From SIG710 sp045651985 (GTDB lineage Bacteria > Bacillota > Clostridia > Oscillospirales > CAG-272): a stretch of DNA of 29,788 nucleotides. Where the stretch lies: NCBI GenBank assembly GCA_045651985.1, contig JAZRTK010000046.1, forward strand, positions 1 through 29,788. The letters run 5' to 3'. Below the pieces are notes generated by a model. The model was not told where the DNA came from. It did not search any database and saw only the letters and a program-made list of their open reading frames with translations. The number at the start of each line of letters is the position of its first letter. The stretch's first letter is position 1. Positions 15,554-23,632 of the stretch are shown here, piece after piece. Both the position numbers and the translations under genes were made by a program.

Positions 15554-17068
15554 TTAACCGTAATATTTTTCGGCGAATTCTCGCACCAGCGACTCCTCGT
15601 CAAAGGGGAAAACGCCCTTTTCGTTTATTTCGTATTTCTCATGCCCTTTTCCCGCAAGCAGGATTATATCCCCGCGGAGAGCGTTTGATATTGCATATTC
15701 AATGGCTTCCTTTCGGTCGCCTATAACCACGCAGGAGCATTTATCCCACTCCACGCCCGAAAGTATCTGCGCCATAATGTCCTCGGGGTGCTCGTTTCGG
15801 CTGTTGTCTGACGTGACTATGACCAAGTCTGCCATAGACGAGGCGATTTTTCCCATAACGGCTCTTTTGGACTTGTCGCGGTCTCCGCCGCAGCCGAAAA
15901 GCAACACGATCCTCTGCCCCGCCGTGCGGGCGTTTCTTGCCGTTCGCAACAGATTTTCCAAAGCATCGGGGGTGTGAGCGTAGTCAATAAAAACGGAAAA
16001 ATCCGCACCGTGGCAGATCTTGACACGCTGCAATCTGCCGTCTATTCCCCGCATAGCCGAAAGTGCCGTGCGAATAACGGACGGTGAAATTCCCATTTCC
16101 GTCGCCGTGCTTGCCGCCAAAAGCGTATTTGAAACGGTGAACGACCCGGGAATGGGGCTGGTCACCTTAAAAATTGCGGAAATCGAGTTCAGAACGTACT
16201 CAACGCCGTCAACGCCGCACTCGCTCACGTGCTCGGCGGAATAATCAAGATCGCCGCCCACACCGCACCGCACCACTCGTCGGCAGTGCCCTTCGGCAAA
16301 ACGCGCCATTGACTGCCCGTATCTGTCCGAGCAGTTTACGACCGCCGTGTCGCAGGATTCAAAGAGCTTCTTCTTTGCGTCAAAGTATTCCTCCATACCT
16401 CCGTGAAAATCAAGATGATCGGCTGTGAGGTTTGTAAAAAGTCCGAAATCAAAGTGCAGAGGTGCAAGCTTTGAAAGAGCAAGCGCGTGGGACGTGACCT
16501 CCATTATGACGGTCTCAACACCCTCCATGCGCATCTGCGCGAGTATTCTGTAAAGCTCACCGGGGTCGGGGGTTGTCATGTTTGCCCGTCTGTCAGACGA
16601 GCGCAAGTCGATAACCTTGTCTCCGCACAGACATTTTACGGTACCTATAAGTCCCGTTTTGATTCCGGCAGAATCAAGTATGGCTTTGAGCATGAACGTG
16701 ACCGATGTTTTGCCGTTGGTGCCCGTCACGCCGATAAAATTCATTCCATAAGACGGACACAAGCAAAATCTGTGCCATAAAAAAGCCAGAGCGCGGCGGG
16801 TGTTTTCGGTCTCATAGCAAAGAACTCCTTCGGGCAATGCCGTCCTAACTTCTTGACCACGACCGCTCTCGCAGAGGATTGCCACAGCCCCCCGCTCTGC
16901 TGCCTCGCGGGCGAATTTGTGCCCGTCCGAATGCAGTCCGTCTATGCAGACGAAAATATCGCCCGCCTTGGTCTCACCCGAATTTGATGAGATACCAAGT
17001 ATTTCGATGTCCTCGCAGGCTAAATCTTGTTCGATGTGTATATCCCTAAACAGTTCGATGATTTTCAA
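15554..17068 (-). CDS. murE: UDP-MurNAc-L-Ala-D-Glu ligase MurE
   Basis: Adds the third residue of the stem peptide. The product is 504 residues. The N-terminal domain begins with the SSNSGETKAGDIFVCIDGLHSDGH segment (about 28-50), ATP loop TGTNGKT is at 115-121, TTPDPGELY near 165-173, and the carbamoylated-lysine region EYFDAKKKLF near 227-236. The C-terminal domain has FGCGGDRDKSKR (391-402), the substrate-selecting motif DNSR (421-424) and GKGHE (473-477). meso-Diaminopimelate enzymes usually have DNPR here; the conserved arginine argues for DAP, not lysine. The start is TTG with AGGAG 8 nt upstream; a nearby ATG is out of frame. Confidence 0.95.
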   Translation of the reverse strand: MKIIELFRDIHIEQDLACEDIEILGISSNSGETKAGDIFVCIDGLHSDGHKFAREAAERGAVAILCESGRGQEVRTALPEGVLCYETENTRRALAFLWHRFCLCPSYGMNFIGVTGTNGKTSVTFMLKAILDSAGIKTGLIGTVKCLCGDKVIDLRSSDRRANMTTPDPGELYRILAQMRMEGVETVIMEVTSHALALSKLAPLHFDFGLFTNLTADHLDFHGGMEEYFDAKKKLFESCDTAVVNCSDRYGQSMARFAEGHCRRVVRCGVGGDLDYSAEHVSECGVDGVEYVLNSISAIFKVTSPIPGSFTVSNTLLAASTATEMGISPSVIRTALSAMRGIDGRLQRVKICHGADFSVFIDYAHTPDALENLLRTARNARTAGQRIVLLFGCGGDRDKSKRAVMGKIASSMADLVIVTSDNSRNEHPEDIMAQILSGVEWDKCSCVVIGDRKEAIEYAISNALRGDIILLAGKGHEKYEINEKGVFPFDEESLVREFAEKYYG

Positions 17069-17076
17069 GCATTTTT

Positions 17077-17081
17077 CTCCT
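17077..17081 (-). promoter_or_regulatory. Ribosome binding site for the murE TTG start
   Basis: AGGAG 8 nt before TTG 17068. The ATG that also lies between is out of frame and meets a stop after eight codons. Confidence 0.6.
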
Positions 17082-17167
17082 CGAATTAGACATATTTCAT
17101 ATTGGTTTAAATACTTCCGTCTAATCCAAGGCTTTTTACGCCCAAAATCAGTGTTTTTAACGTCAGA

Positions 17168-19432
17168 TCAGTCCGTACCGTCCAGATACCTGAGTTCAAT
17201 CGAGACGACCGTTCCCTCGGGAACCTTCTCGCCTGCGGCGGGGGACTGGGATACGACCACGGGGCCGCTTCCGTTTTGAGAATTCGTTGATCCTGTTATA
17301 AGGATATTAAGGTTGCTGTTTGTAATCATTACGTTTGCGACTGTTGCGTTCTTGCCCATAACGTCGGGTACCGTGACGTTTGACGTAGGCTGTGCATCGC
17401 CTGTGTAAACGTAGAGCTTGCCGTCACGACTCATCTCACTTCCCGCACGGGGAACGAGCTTGGTTACCACGTCGCCGTCTCCGATGACTTCGTAGTCAAG
17501 GGAAATATAATCAAGGCTTGCAACCGTGTCCGCCAGACTCCAGCCAACATAGGAGGGAACCTTTCTGGAGAGCTTTTCAAGCTCGGCATCGCTGTACTCT
17601 GCCTCAACTCCCATGTAAGGAAGAATGGTCTTCATGACGTTTGCAACGTAAGGAGCAGCTACGATAGAGCCGTAGACCGAGCCGTTTTGAGGCTCATCGA
17701 CTACGATAAGCACCGCGACCTGGGGATTTTCCGCAGGAGCGTAAGCCACGGTCGAGCCAATTCTATATGATTCGTTGCCGTCTTCGTCGAACTTACCTAT
17801 TTTCTCGGTGGTACCGGTCTTTGCCGCTATTCTGTAACCCGCAACGTAAGCGTTTTTCGCTCCGCCGTCGGTAGCAACGCCCTCTTCAAGTATCTGAGTG
17901 ACGGTCTTGCACACGTCCGTGCTTATGACCTGTCTGACTTTTCCGTGATCGAAGCTTTGGATAACGTTTCCGTCCGAGTCGGTTATCTCCTTTACCACGT
18001 GAGGCGTTACAAGGTAACCGCCGTTTGCCACGGCGGCAACTCCTCTGATCTGCTGCAAGGCTGTGATGTTGAAGTTCTGACCGAAAGCCGCCGTCGCAAG
18101 CTCAACCTGGTTGAAGTTGGCGGGAGCGTGGAAAATGGAATTTTGCTCACCGGGCAGGTCAACTCCCGTTTTGTCAAGATATCCCAGCGCGTCTATGTAA
18201 TTGTAGAATTTCTCCGAACCAAGACGGAGAGAGATTTCCATCATAACGGGGTTGCAGGACTGCTGCAGTGCTCTGGCAAAATCCTGTGATCCGTGTCCTG
18301 TTTTCTTGTGACAGCTGATGGGTCTGCTATAGCCGGGAACAAGATAGCTTCCGCGGCAGAAGAAATGCTCGCCTGTTGTGACTACCTTTTCTTCGAGACA
18401 CATGGACGTAGTCAGGATCTTAAAGGTGGAGCCCGGCATATAAGTATCTGTAATAGTCTTATTAGTCCAGGAATTTAAAAGCTGAGCGTATCTGTAATCG
18501 TTGTATTCGTCCGTTCCCTCCACAAGACCCGATGCGGCTATTCGGTCAAGGTAAAACCGATCGAGAACGTTTGGCTCATTACAATTAAAGGAAGGATAAG
18601 TCGCCATGGCAAGTATCTCGCCGTTGTTTACGTCCATAACTATTCCGCAAACGCGCTCTCCTGCTCCGTTGTCCTCGTAGGTGGCTTTAAGCTGTTCCTC
18701 AAGAGCGCTCTGAATGTATCGGTCAATGGTAGACACGATGTTGTGACCGTTTTGCGCCTCAACGTAGACCTCGTATTCGGTGGGTATCTCGATGCCGTGG
18801 GAGTCGCGGGCTGTCACGTAAAAGCCGTTTGTGCCCGACAAAATACCATCGTACTGCACCTCAAGTCCGTAACGGCCGATGTTCTGGTCTCCGGTAAATC
18901 CGAGGACCGACGCCGCCAGCCCGTCGTAGCAGTAGTAGCGCTTCGATGTAGGCTGAACGTGTATCTCATCCTCAAATCCGTTCTCTTCAATAAAGGCGCG
19001 AACGCGGTCCGCGTCCTCCTTTTCAACTTCCTTCTTTATCGTTTCGTCAAGTCGGTGTGTCAGCGCCGCCTTTTCCATGACCTTTTCGTATTCGACCCCC
19101 TCCAGCAGCTCGGAAAGTCCCTTTGCAATTATCTGCGACGCATTTTCCGTCTCGCACTCGGAGATGTCCTTGGGGGAAATGAAAACTCGATATACCGTGG
19201 TGTCGGTGGCTAGCATTACGCCGTTTCGGTCGTAGATATTACCTCTGCCCGCGGGGATCTCGGTCTTTGTGGTCAGCTGCTCCATTACAGCCTTTCGATA
19301 CTCGTCAAAATTCTCGGTCTGGAGAATGAATATCCGCAAAACAAGGTATGCAAACATCAAAGTAAACGCCAAAAGCACAATTCCGGAACGCCAAAAGGAG
19401 CTTGTTCTTACCGACTTTTGCTTGTTTTCCAC
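17168..19432 (-). CDS. ftsI: Class B penicillin-binding protein with PASTA domains (FtsI/SpoVD-like)
   Basis: Septal transpeptidase that crosslinks peptidoglycan made by FtsW. The product is 754 residues: a short cytosolic tail, one membrane anchor (about 17-38), the PBP dimerisation region (about 55-215) with PAGRGNIYDRNG (60-71), the transpeptidase domain (about 255-605), and two PASTA domains (about 624-680 and 685-750). Catalytic motifs are STFK (S335, K338), SCN (392-394) and KTGT (538-541). The start is GTG, with AAAGGAG about 10 nt upstream; a nearby ATG is out of frame. SpoVD, the spore cortex paralogue, and PBP2B have the same layout and the same neighbourhood, so its division or sporulation role cannot be settled from sequence. 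Confidence 0.92.
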   Translation of the reverse strand: MENKQKSVRTSSFWRSGIVLLAFTLMFAYLVLRIFILQTENFDEYRKAVMEQLTTKTEIPAGRGNIYDRNGVMLATDTTVYRVFISPKDISECETENASQIIAKGLSELLEGVEYEKVMEKAALTHRLDETIKKEVEKEDADRVRAFIEENGFEDEIHVQPTSKRYYCYDGLAASVLGFTGDQNIGRYGLEVQYDGILSGTNGFYVTARDSHGIEIPTEYEVYVEAQNGHNIVSTIDRYIQSALEEQLKATYEDNGAGERVCGIVMDVNNGEILAMATYPSFNCNEPNVLDRFYLDRIAASGLVEGTDEYNDYRYAQLLNSWTNKTITDTYMPGSTFKILTTSMCLEEKVVTTGEHFFCRGSYLVPGYSRPISCHKKTGHGSQDFARALQQSCNPVMMEISLRLGSEKFYNYIDALGYLDKTGVDLPGEQNSIFHAPANFNQVELATAAFGQNFNITALQQIRGVAAVANGGYLVTPHVVKEITDSDGNVIQSFDHGKVRQVISTDVCKTVTQILEEGVATDGGAKNAYVAGYRIAAKTGTTEKIGKFDEDGNESYRIGSTVAYAPAENPQVAVLIVVDEPQNGSVYGSIVAAPYVANVMKTILPYMGVEAEYSDAELEKLSRKVPSYVGWSLADTVASLDYISLDYEVIGDGDVVTKLVPRAGSEMSRDGKLYVYTGDAQPTSNVTVPDVMGKNATVANVMITNSNLNILITGSTNSQNGSGPVVVSQSPAAGEKVPEGTVVSIELRYLDGTD

Positions 19433-19604
19433 TCTGAATCATCTCCTTTCCCGAAAAAGTCAAAAATCAAACGGCAAGACCGATTTTCATTTTACCTGCC
19501 AACAAAAATCCTCAAATCTCGCCGTTTGTCCCGACCGCATAGGCCGACACTGCTATCGCAGCTCATATTCATATTATTTGTTTCGATCTTGTTTTATGAC
19601 TGCA

Positions 19605-20345
19605 TCACTTGCCCGCAATGGCACTGAGCAGCGTGGAAAGACCCACGTTTGTCTCAGGCTCGGCAAAGCTTTCGATCATGTCCTCCTCGTCAAGCCTTAT
19701 GTAGTTTCTTGAGATAAGGTCGCGGCTGACCATTCCCAGCTTGTTGATCGCGATATCCTCAATAACTCTCAGATCGTTCTTTATATCGAGCTCTGTCGCC
19801 AGCTTGCTCTCCTCGTTTGCAAGAGCGCTTACCTGACCCTTGAGCTCGGAATACTCGTTTGTAATATCGCCCGTCATTACGGTGCTTCCTACCAGAAGCA
19901 CCAAAGACATCATGCAGGCAACGATAGTAACGAGGGTCGCCGCAGGAAGTCTTCTGAAATTGCGTCTTGTGGCGCCGACGGAAATGTCAGCAACCTTTTC
20001 GACTGCACGTCTCACCTTGCTCGGCTCGTTCTTTATCTGCGAGGGAAGCTTGGCGCTCTTTACCGCGGGCTTCTTTGCAACCCGACTTACAGGTCTGCTC
20101 TTAACGGGCGTCGCGGGGTGCTGCGCGCGAATTTGCTGAGTTCTTGCACTCTGCGCCTTTGCTGTGGGAGGTGTGTATCCCGCGTAGTTGGGACGGCTCC
20201 GATAGTAGCGGTCAAACTCCTCAAGAGTTCTTGCGCTCACCTGCTGAGCCTGCTTTTTGGAGGAAGCATTGCGGGCAAATCCTCTGCCCTCGTACTGCAG
20301 AATAATGTTATTGAATGTAGCCGTGCAGCTGTTGAAATCGTTCAT
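19605..20345 (-). CDS. ftsL: FtsL-like septum formation protein with a long basic N-terminus
   Basis: Small bitopic divisome protein that recruits FtsQ and FtsI. The gene sits where ftsL is normally found, between rsmH and the PBP gene. The 246 residues comprise a long hydrophilic, basic N-terminal region (1-133, rich in K, R, A, P and Q), one membrane segment (134-156) and an extracellular coiled-coil (about 160-190) followed by an INKLGMV motif (200-206), a common ending of the FtsL/DivIC coiled-coil. Typical FtsL proteins have about 100-120 residues, so the N-terminus is unusually long. ATG start with GAGAGGAAG about 9 nt upstream. Identification rests on layout and the coiled-coil pattern, as FtsL sequence is poorly conserved. 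Confidence 0.75.
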   Translation of the reverse strand: MNDFNSCTATFNNIILQYEGRGFARNASSKKQAQQVSARTLEEFDRYYRSRPNYAGYTPPTAKAQSARTQQIRAQHPATPVKSRPVSRVAKKPAVKSAKLPSQIKNEPSKVRRAVEKVADISVGATRRNFRRLPAATLVTIVACMMSLVLLVGSTVMTGDITNEYSELKGQVSALANEESKLATELDIKNDLRVIEDIAINKLGMVSRDLISRNYIRLDEEDMIESFAEPETNVGLSTLLSAIAGK

Positions 20346-20389
20346 AACAAAATACTTCCTCTCAAATTTTTTATATTAGTGGTTAAAAT

Positions 20390-21361
20390 TCAGATCTTTT
20401 CTGCTACGCGGAGCTTTGCACTTCGTGAGCGTGGATTTTCTTCAAGCTCTATATCACTTGGAAGAATGGGTTTTCTTGTAACCACCTTCAGTCTTGGCTT
20501 GTTTCCGCATACACAAACAGGGAAATTCTTTGGGCAGGTACAGCCCTGCGCCTGCGCGGCATATGCCTGTTTCACAAGCCTGTCCTCCAAGGAATGGAAG
20601 GTGATGATCGCTATCCTTCCGCCCTGGCGTAAAAGCCTTACGGCACCCTCAATGGCGGGGGTTATTACCGAAAGCTCGGAATTCACTTCAATGCGTATAG
20701 CCTGGAAGGTGCGTTTTGCGGGGTGAGGGCCGTCACGCCTTGCCGCCGCGGGAATTGAATCCTTTATTATCTCCACCAACTGACCGGTGGTCTCAATGGG
20801 CAACATCGCCCGTGCTTTTACTATATTTGATGCTATTTTTGCGCCGAACTTTTCCTCGCCGAAATCAAATATCACCCGTCTCAGCTCCGCTTCTCCGTAT
20901 TCGTTTACAACTCTGCGTGCCGTAAGAGGGTTTCGGTTGTCCATTCTCATGTCGAGAGGCGCGTCGGCGTTGTATGAAAAACCTCTTTCGGGAGTGTCCA
21001 ACTGATAGGAAGAAACTCCCAAGTCCATAAGAACGCCGTCTATTTTTTCAATGCCAAGCTCGCGGCAGACCCCCTCGATATTCGAGAAGTTGCTACGCAC
21101 CAGCGTTACTCGATCGGAGAAAGGCTCAAGCCTTTTTGTCGCCGCTGCGATTGCCGTTTCGTCCTGGTCAATGGCAATGAGCCGACCCGTCGTCAGACGC
21201 TCTGCTATGTGGTAGGAATGTCCGCCGCCGCCCGCCGTGCCGTCAACGTATATTCCGTCGGGCTTTATGTCAAGCCCTTCGATGCATTCGTCAAGTAGTA
21301 CCGAGCGGTGGTTGAAATTTATCGGGGAGCCACCCTGCTCCGCTTTGTTTATATCACACAT
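20390..21361 (-). CDS. rsmH: 16S rRNA (cytosine-1402-N4)-methyltransferase RsmH
   Basis: SAM-dependent enzyme methylating N4 of C1402 in 16S rRNA, at the same nucleotide that RsmI 2'-O-methylates; both are in this window. I start at ATG 21361 (323 residues, beginning MCDINKAEQGG), since an upstream in-frame ATG at 21457 would read 104 nt into mraZ. That ATG overlaps the mraZ stop by 8 nt and lacks a Shine-Dalgarno, so translational coupling is likely. HRSVLLDECIEGL (about 17-29) and the SAM loop VDGTAGGGGHS (about 38-48) are typical, followed by LMDLGVSSYQLD and IAIITFHSLEDRLVK. Second gene of the dcw cluster, also known as mraW. Confidence 0.95.
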   Translation of the reverse strand: MCDINKAEQGGSPINFNHRSVLLDECIEGLDIKPDGIYVDGTAGGGGHSYHIAERLTTGRLIAIDQDETAIAAATKRLEPFSDRVTLVRSNFSNIEGVCRELGIEKIDGVLMDLGVSSYQLDTPERGFSYNADAPLDMRMDNRNPLTARRVVNEYGEAELRRVIFDFGEEKFGAKIASNIVKARAMLPIETTGQLVEIIKDSIPAAARRDGPHPAKRTFQAIRIEVNSELSVITPAIEGAVRLLRQGGRIAIITFHSLEDRLVKQAYAAQAQGCTCPKNFPVCVCGNKPRLKVVTRKPILPSDIELEENPRSRSAKLRVAEKI

Positions 21362-21785
21362 CGTACTGGCGGAGAAGCTCGTTGAGCTCTTCTGCGTTCT
21401 CGTTTGCGATAGTCTCTTCGAAATTCTTTTCGCTCCAGATCTCGGCATAATATCCACAGCCGACGATAACAGCCGTTCCTCTTTCCATCTCTGCGTGAGC
21501 GAGCAGCTCGGGGGTCAGCATGATTCTTCCCTGTGTGTCATATCCTGTCTCAAGAGATCTTCGGAACAGGAAGCGGTTTATATCCTGTCTTCTGGAAACG
21601 GGGATCTTTGCAAGAACGGAATCCTTGTACTTCTCCCACTCCTCAAGCGAATAGACTATGAGGCACTTACGTTCGAGATTTCGGACCACCATAACGGTGT
21701 CGCCCAGCTTTTCTCTGTGCTTTGCAGGTATGAACAGTCTGTTTTTTGCGTCGAGGGAATGTCTGAATTCACCGCAAAGTGACAT
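21354..21785 (-). CDS. mraZ: Transcriptional regulator MraZ
   Basis: DNA-binding protein of the AbrB fold that autoregulates the dcw cluster. The 143 residues have the usual length and contain two SpoVT/AbrB-type repeats with DxxxR motifs: DAKNR (about 11-15) in the first and DTQGR in the second. The N-terminus MSLCGEFRHSLDAKNRL is close to the family consensus. The ATG has a strong AAAGGAGG 7 nt upstream. It is the first gene of the cluster, transcribed from a good promoter about 90 nt upstream, with repeated motifs in the leader that could be its operator. Confidence 0.96.
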   Translation of the reverse strand: MSLCGEFRHSLDAKNRLFIPAKHREKLGDTVMVVRNLERKCLIVYSLEEWEKYKDSVLAKIPVSRRQDINRFLFRRSLETGYDTQGRIMLTPELLAHAEMERGTAVIVGCGYYAEIWSEKNFEETIANENAEELNELLRQYDV

Positions 21786-21805
21786 AAGTTAGCCTCCTTT
21801 CGATT

Positions 21806-21868
21806 CTTTGGTGCAATTTTGGTGTTTTTTCGCTCCATTTTTCGCTCAAATTCAACATTTTGCACCAC
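21806..21868 (-). promoter_or_regulatory. Repeated motifs in the mraZ leader, possible MraZ operator
   Basis: GAGCGAAAAA occurs twice with a 12 nt period (minus strand, 21826-21835 and 21838-21847). TGGTGCAA at 21809-21816 on plus is an inverted repeat of the same word at 21860-21867 on minus, and TTGGTG is repeated on plus at 11 nt spacing (21808, 21819). MraZ proteins bind short repeats containing GTGG/TGG ahead of their own gene in other bacteria. The exact operator here is inferred. Confidence 0.35.
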
Positions 21869-21878
21869 TTGTATACTT

Positions 21879-21907
21879 ATTATAGTACAAACCATGGGAA
21901 AATGCAA
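21879..21907 (-). promoter_or_regulatory. Promoter of mraZ and the dcw cluster
   Basis: Minus strand TTGCAT (21902-21907), 17 nt spacer, TATAAT (21879-21884). The leader to the mraZ ATG is about 87 nt and carries the repeated motifs noted separately. Confidence 0.75.
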
Positions 21908-21962
21908 GGGGTTTTATGAAAAAATTTTAAATTTTTTTCAGATATTTTGAGAATTTAAGCAG

Positions 21963-21997
21963 AAAAAAGCGGGAATTTGTAATTTCCCGCCTTTTTT
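21963..21997. terminator. Bidirectional hairpin upstream of mraZ
   Basis: GCGGGAA (21969-21975) pairs with TTCCCGC (21984-21990); flanking A6 and T6 extend the stem with a one-base bulge. It can terminate in either direction and would insulate mraZ from pncB. Confidence 0.6.
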
Positions 21998-22006
21998 GCT
22001 TCGTAC

Positions 22007-22040
22007 CCGTCCCGAACGGTCATTTTCGGGGCGGTTTTTC
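22007..22040 (+). terminator. Terminator-like hairpin with plus-strand T-tract
   Basis: CCGTCCCGAA (22007-22016) pairs with TTCGGGGCGG (22025-22034), with one G-U pair, and is followed by TTTTTC on the plus strand. No plus-strand gene lies upstream, so its purpose is unclear. Confidence 0.4.
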
Positions 22041-22059
22041 TATTCTCTTTCGGTTTCCG

Positions 22060-22099
22060 ACAAAGAAAAACGGTGGCGCAAGCCACCGTTTTTCTTTGT
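22060..22099 (-). terminator. Terminator after pncB
   Basis: An 18 bp perfect stem (22060-22077 with 22082-22099) around a GCAA loop on plus. It begins 3 nt past the pncB stop, with T-rich bases in its 3' arm on the minus strand. Confidence 0.7.
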
Positions 22100-22101
22100 T
22101 A

Positions 22102-23550
22102 TTATTTTCTCATTTTGTGAAGCATCTCGTTCTTAATATCCCAAAGCTTTTGGGAAAGGTCAACGTAGTAGTTGTGGGGGTTCTCAAATCTGAGCACCTC
22201 GTCCCATAGGAACTCGATCTCACGTTTGCAATGTTCTTTTATTTCATGGATATTGGGAAGCTTATAGACCTGTACGCCGCTACGGAAAATAGGAACAAGC
22301 AGTTCTCTTGCTGTAAAGTCGGTGAGCACCTTGCGCTTCCAGGTGTGAACGGGGTCAAAGATCTCAAGAGGCTTTGTATCGTCCACGGTCTCGTCGTGAA
22401 TGCAGACCAGATCTGCCTCTGCCTTTTTGTCCTCGTTGCTGTAAAGTCTGTAGACCTTTTTAAAGTGGGGGGTCGTGACCTTTGCGGCATTCTCGCTTAT
22501 CTTTATCTTGGGGATAACGTTTCCGTCCTTGTCCTCAACAGCGCAAAGCTTGTAGACTCCACCGAAAACGGGATTGCTCTTGGAGGTTATCATTCTCTCG
22601 CCAACACCGAAAGCGTCGACCTTCGCGCCCTGACGCATAAGGTCGGAGATAATATACTCGTCAAGAGAATTGGAAACAACGATCTTACACTCGGTCAAGC
22701 CCGCATCGTCCAGCATCTTTCTCGCCTTTTTTGAAAGGTAGGTAATGTCGCCCGAATCAAGACGTATACCGCATTTTGTAATGCCCTTGGGCAGAAGGAT
22801 TTCCTTGAAGGCGCGAATAGCGTTGGGGATACCGCTTCCAAGAACGTCGTAGGTGTCGACCAGCAAAGTTGCGTTGGTGGGATAAGCCTCGCAGTAGGTC
22901 TTGAACGCAGTATACTCGTCGGGAAACATCTGCACCCAGGAGTGAGCCATTGTACCCGTGGCGGGGACTTCATATACCTGGTCGGCGATAGTACAGGCTG
23001 TTGCCGCGACACCGCCGATGTAAGCCGCTCTCGCACCCAGAATAGCCGCGTCAGCGCCCTGCGCTCGCCGCGAGCCAAATTCGCTTACAGCCCGCCCCTC
23101 GGAGGCGCGGACTATCCTGTTCGCTTTGGTGGCGATCATGGACTGGTGGTTGAGGACCAACAAAATATAAGTTTCAATAAACTGCGCTTGTATTGCGGGT
23201 GCGCGCACCACCATAATGGGCTCGCCGGGGAAAACAACAGTACCCTCGGTAACAGCGTAGATGTCGCCCGTGAAGCGGAAAGTCTTCAGATAGGACAGGA
23301 ATTCCTCGTCGAAGATCTTCTTTGAACGCAGGTATTCAATATCGTCATCGTCAAATTTAAGGTCGTTTATATACTCCACCACCTGCTCAAGTCCTGCGGC
23401 AATGGCAAAGCCCGCGTTGTCGGGATTTTCGCGGTAGAACACGTCAAAATAAGCTATAGTGTCCTTCATGCCCGTCTTGAAATACCCGTTTGCCATGGTC
23501 AGCTCGTAGAAGTCGCAGAGCATGGTGAGATTTCTTGAAATGTTCTTCAT
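22102..23550 (-). CDS. pncB: Nicotinate phosphoribosyltransferase
   Basis: First step of NAD salvage: joins nicotinate and PRPP to nicotinate mononucleotide, with ATP hydrolysis. The product is 482 residues, in the longer subgroup of the family (NAPRTase type 2 like, common in Firmicutes). The N-terminus MLCDFYELTMANGYF (about 10-24), SEFGSRRAQG (about 165-175), GTMAHSWVQMF in the middle and IRLDSGD near the phosphate site are diagnostic. ATG start with AGGAGG 5-6 nt upstream. It is a single-gene unit with a consensus promoter and a strong terminator, separate from the dcw cluster. LigA in this window consumes NAD, but no link beyond that is implied. Confidence 0.95.
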   Translation of the reverse strand: MKNISRNLTMLCDFYELTMANGYFKTGMKDTIAYFDVFYRENPDNAGFAIAAGLEQVVEYINDLKFDDDDIEYLRSKKIFDEEFLSYLKTFRFTGDIYAVTEGTVVFPGEPIMVVRAPAIQAQFIETYILLVLNHQSMIATKANRIVRASEGRAVSEFGSRRAQGADAAILGARAAYIGGVAATACTIADQVYEVPATGTMAHSWVQMFPDEYTAFKTYCEAYPTNATLLVDTYDVLGSGIPNAIRAFKEILLPKGITKCGIRLDSGDITYLSKKARKMLDDAGLTECKIVVSNSLDEYIISDLMRQGAKVDAFGVGERMITSKSNPVFGGVYKLCAVEDKDGNVIPKIKISENAAKVTTPHFKKVYRLYSNEDKKAEADLVCIHDETVDDTKPLEIFDPVHTWKRKVLTDFTARELLVPIFRSGVQVYKLPNIHEIKEHCKREIEFLWDEVLRFENPHNYYVDLSQKLWDIKNEMLHKMRK

Positions 23551-23593
23551 TTTGTCCTCCTGTCAAAGTGGGATAAACCTTTTGTTTGAAAGA

Positions 23594-23623
23594 ATTATAC
23601 ACCCATGGGGTACGTTTTGTCAA
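23594..23623 (-). promoter_or_regulatory. Promoter of pncB
   Basis: Minus strand TTGACA (23618-23623) and TATAAT (23594-23599), both perfect, with an 18 nt spacer. The leader is about 38 nt. Confidence 0.8.
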
Positions 23624-23632
23624 GGGTCTTTG

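Noticed and set aside
19433..19604. 172 nt gap between the ftsL-like gene and the PBP gene as a site for a small gene or promoter
   Set aside because: No reading frame with a ribosome site and no -35/-10 pair stands out; only an 8 bp inverted repeat with a loop of about 46 nt (CAAACGGC near 19470, GCCGTTTG near 19525) was seen, too weak to interpret.
21362..21457. Longer rsmH reading with 32 more residues
   Set aside because: It would run far into mraZ; the extra residues do not resemble RsmH, and an overlap of 8 nt is the more usual arrangement.
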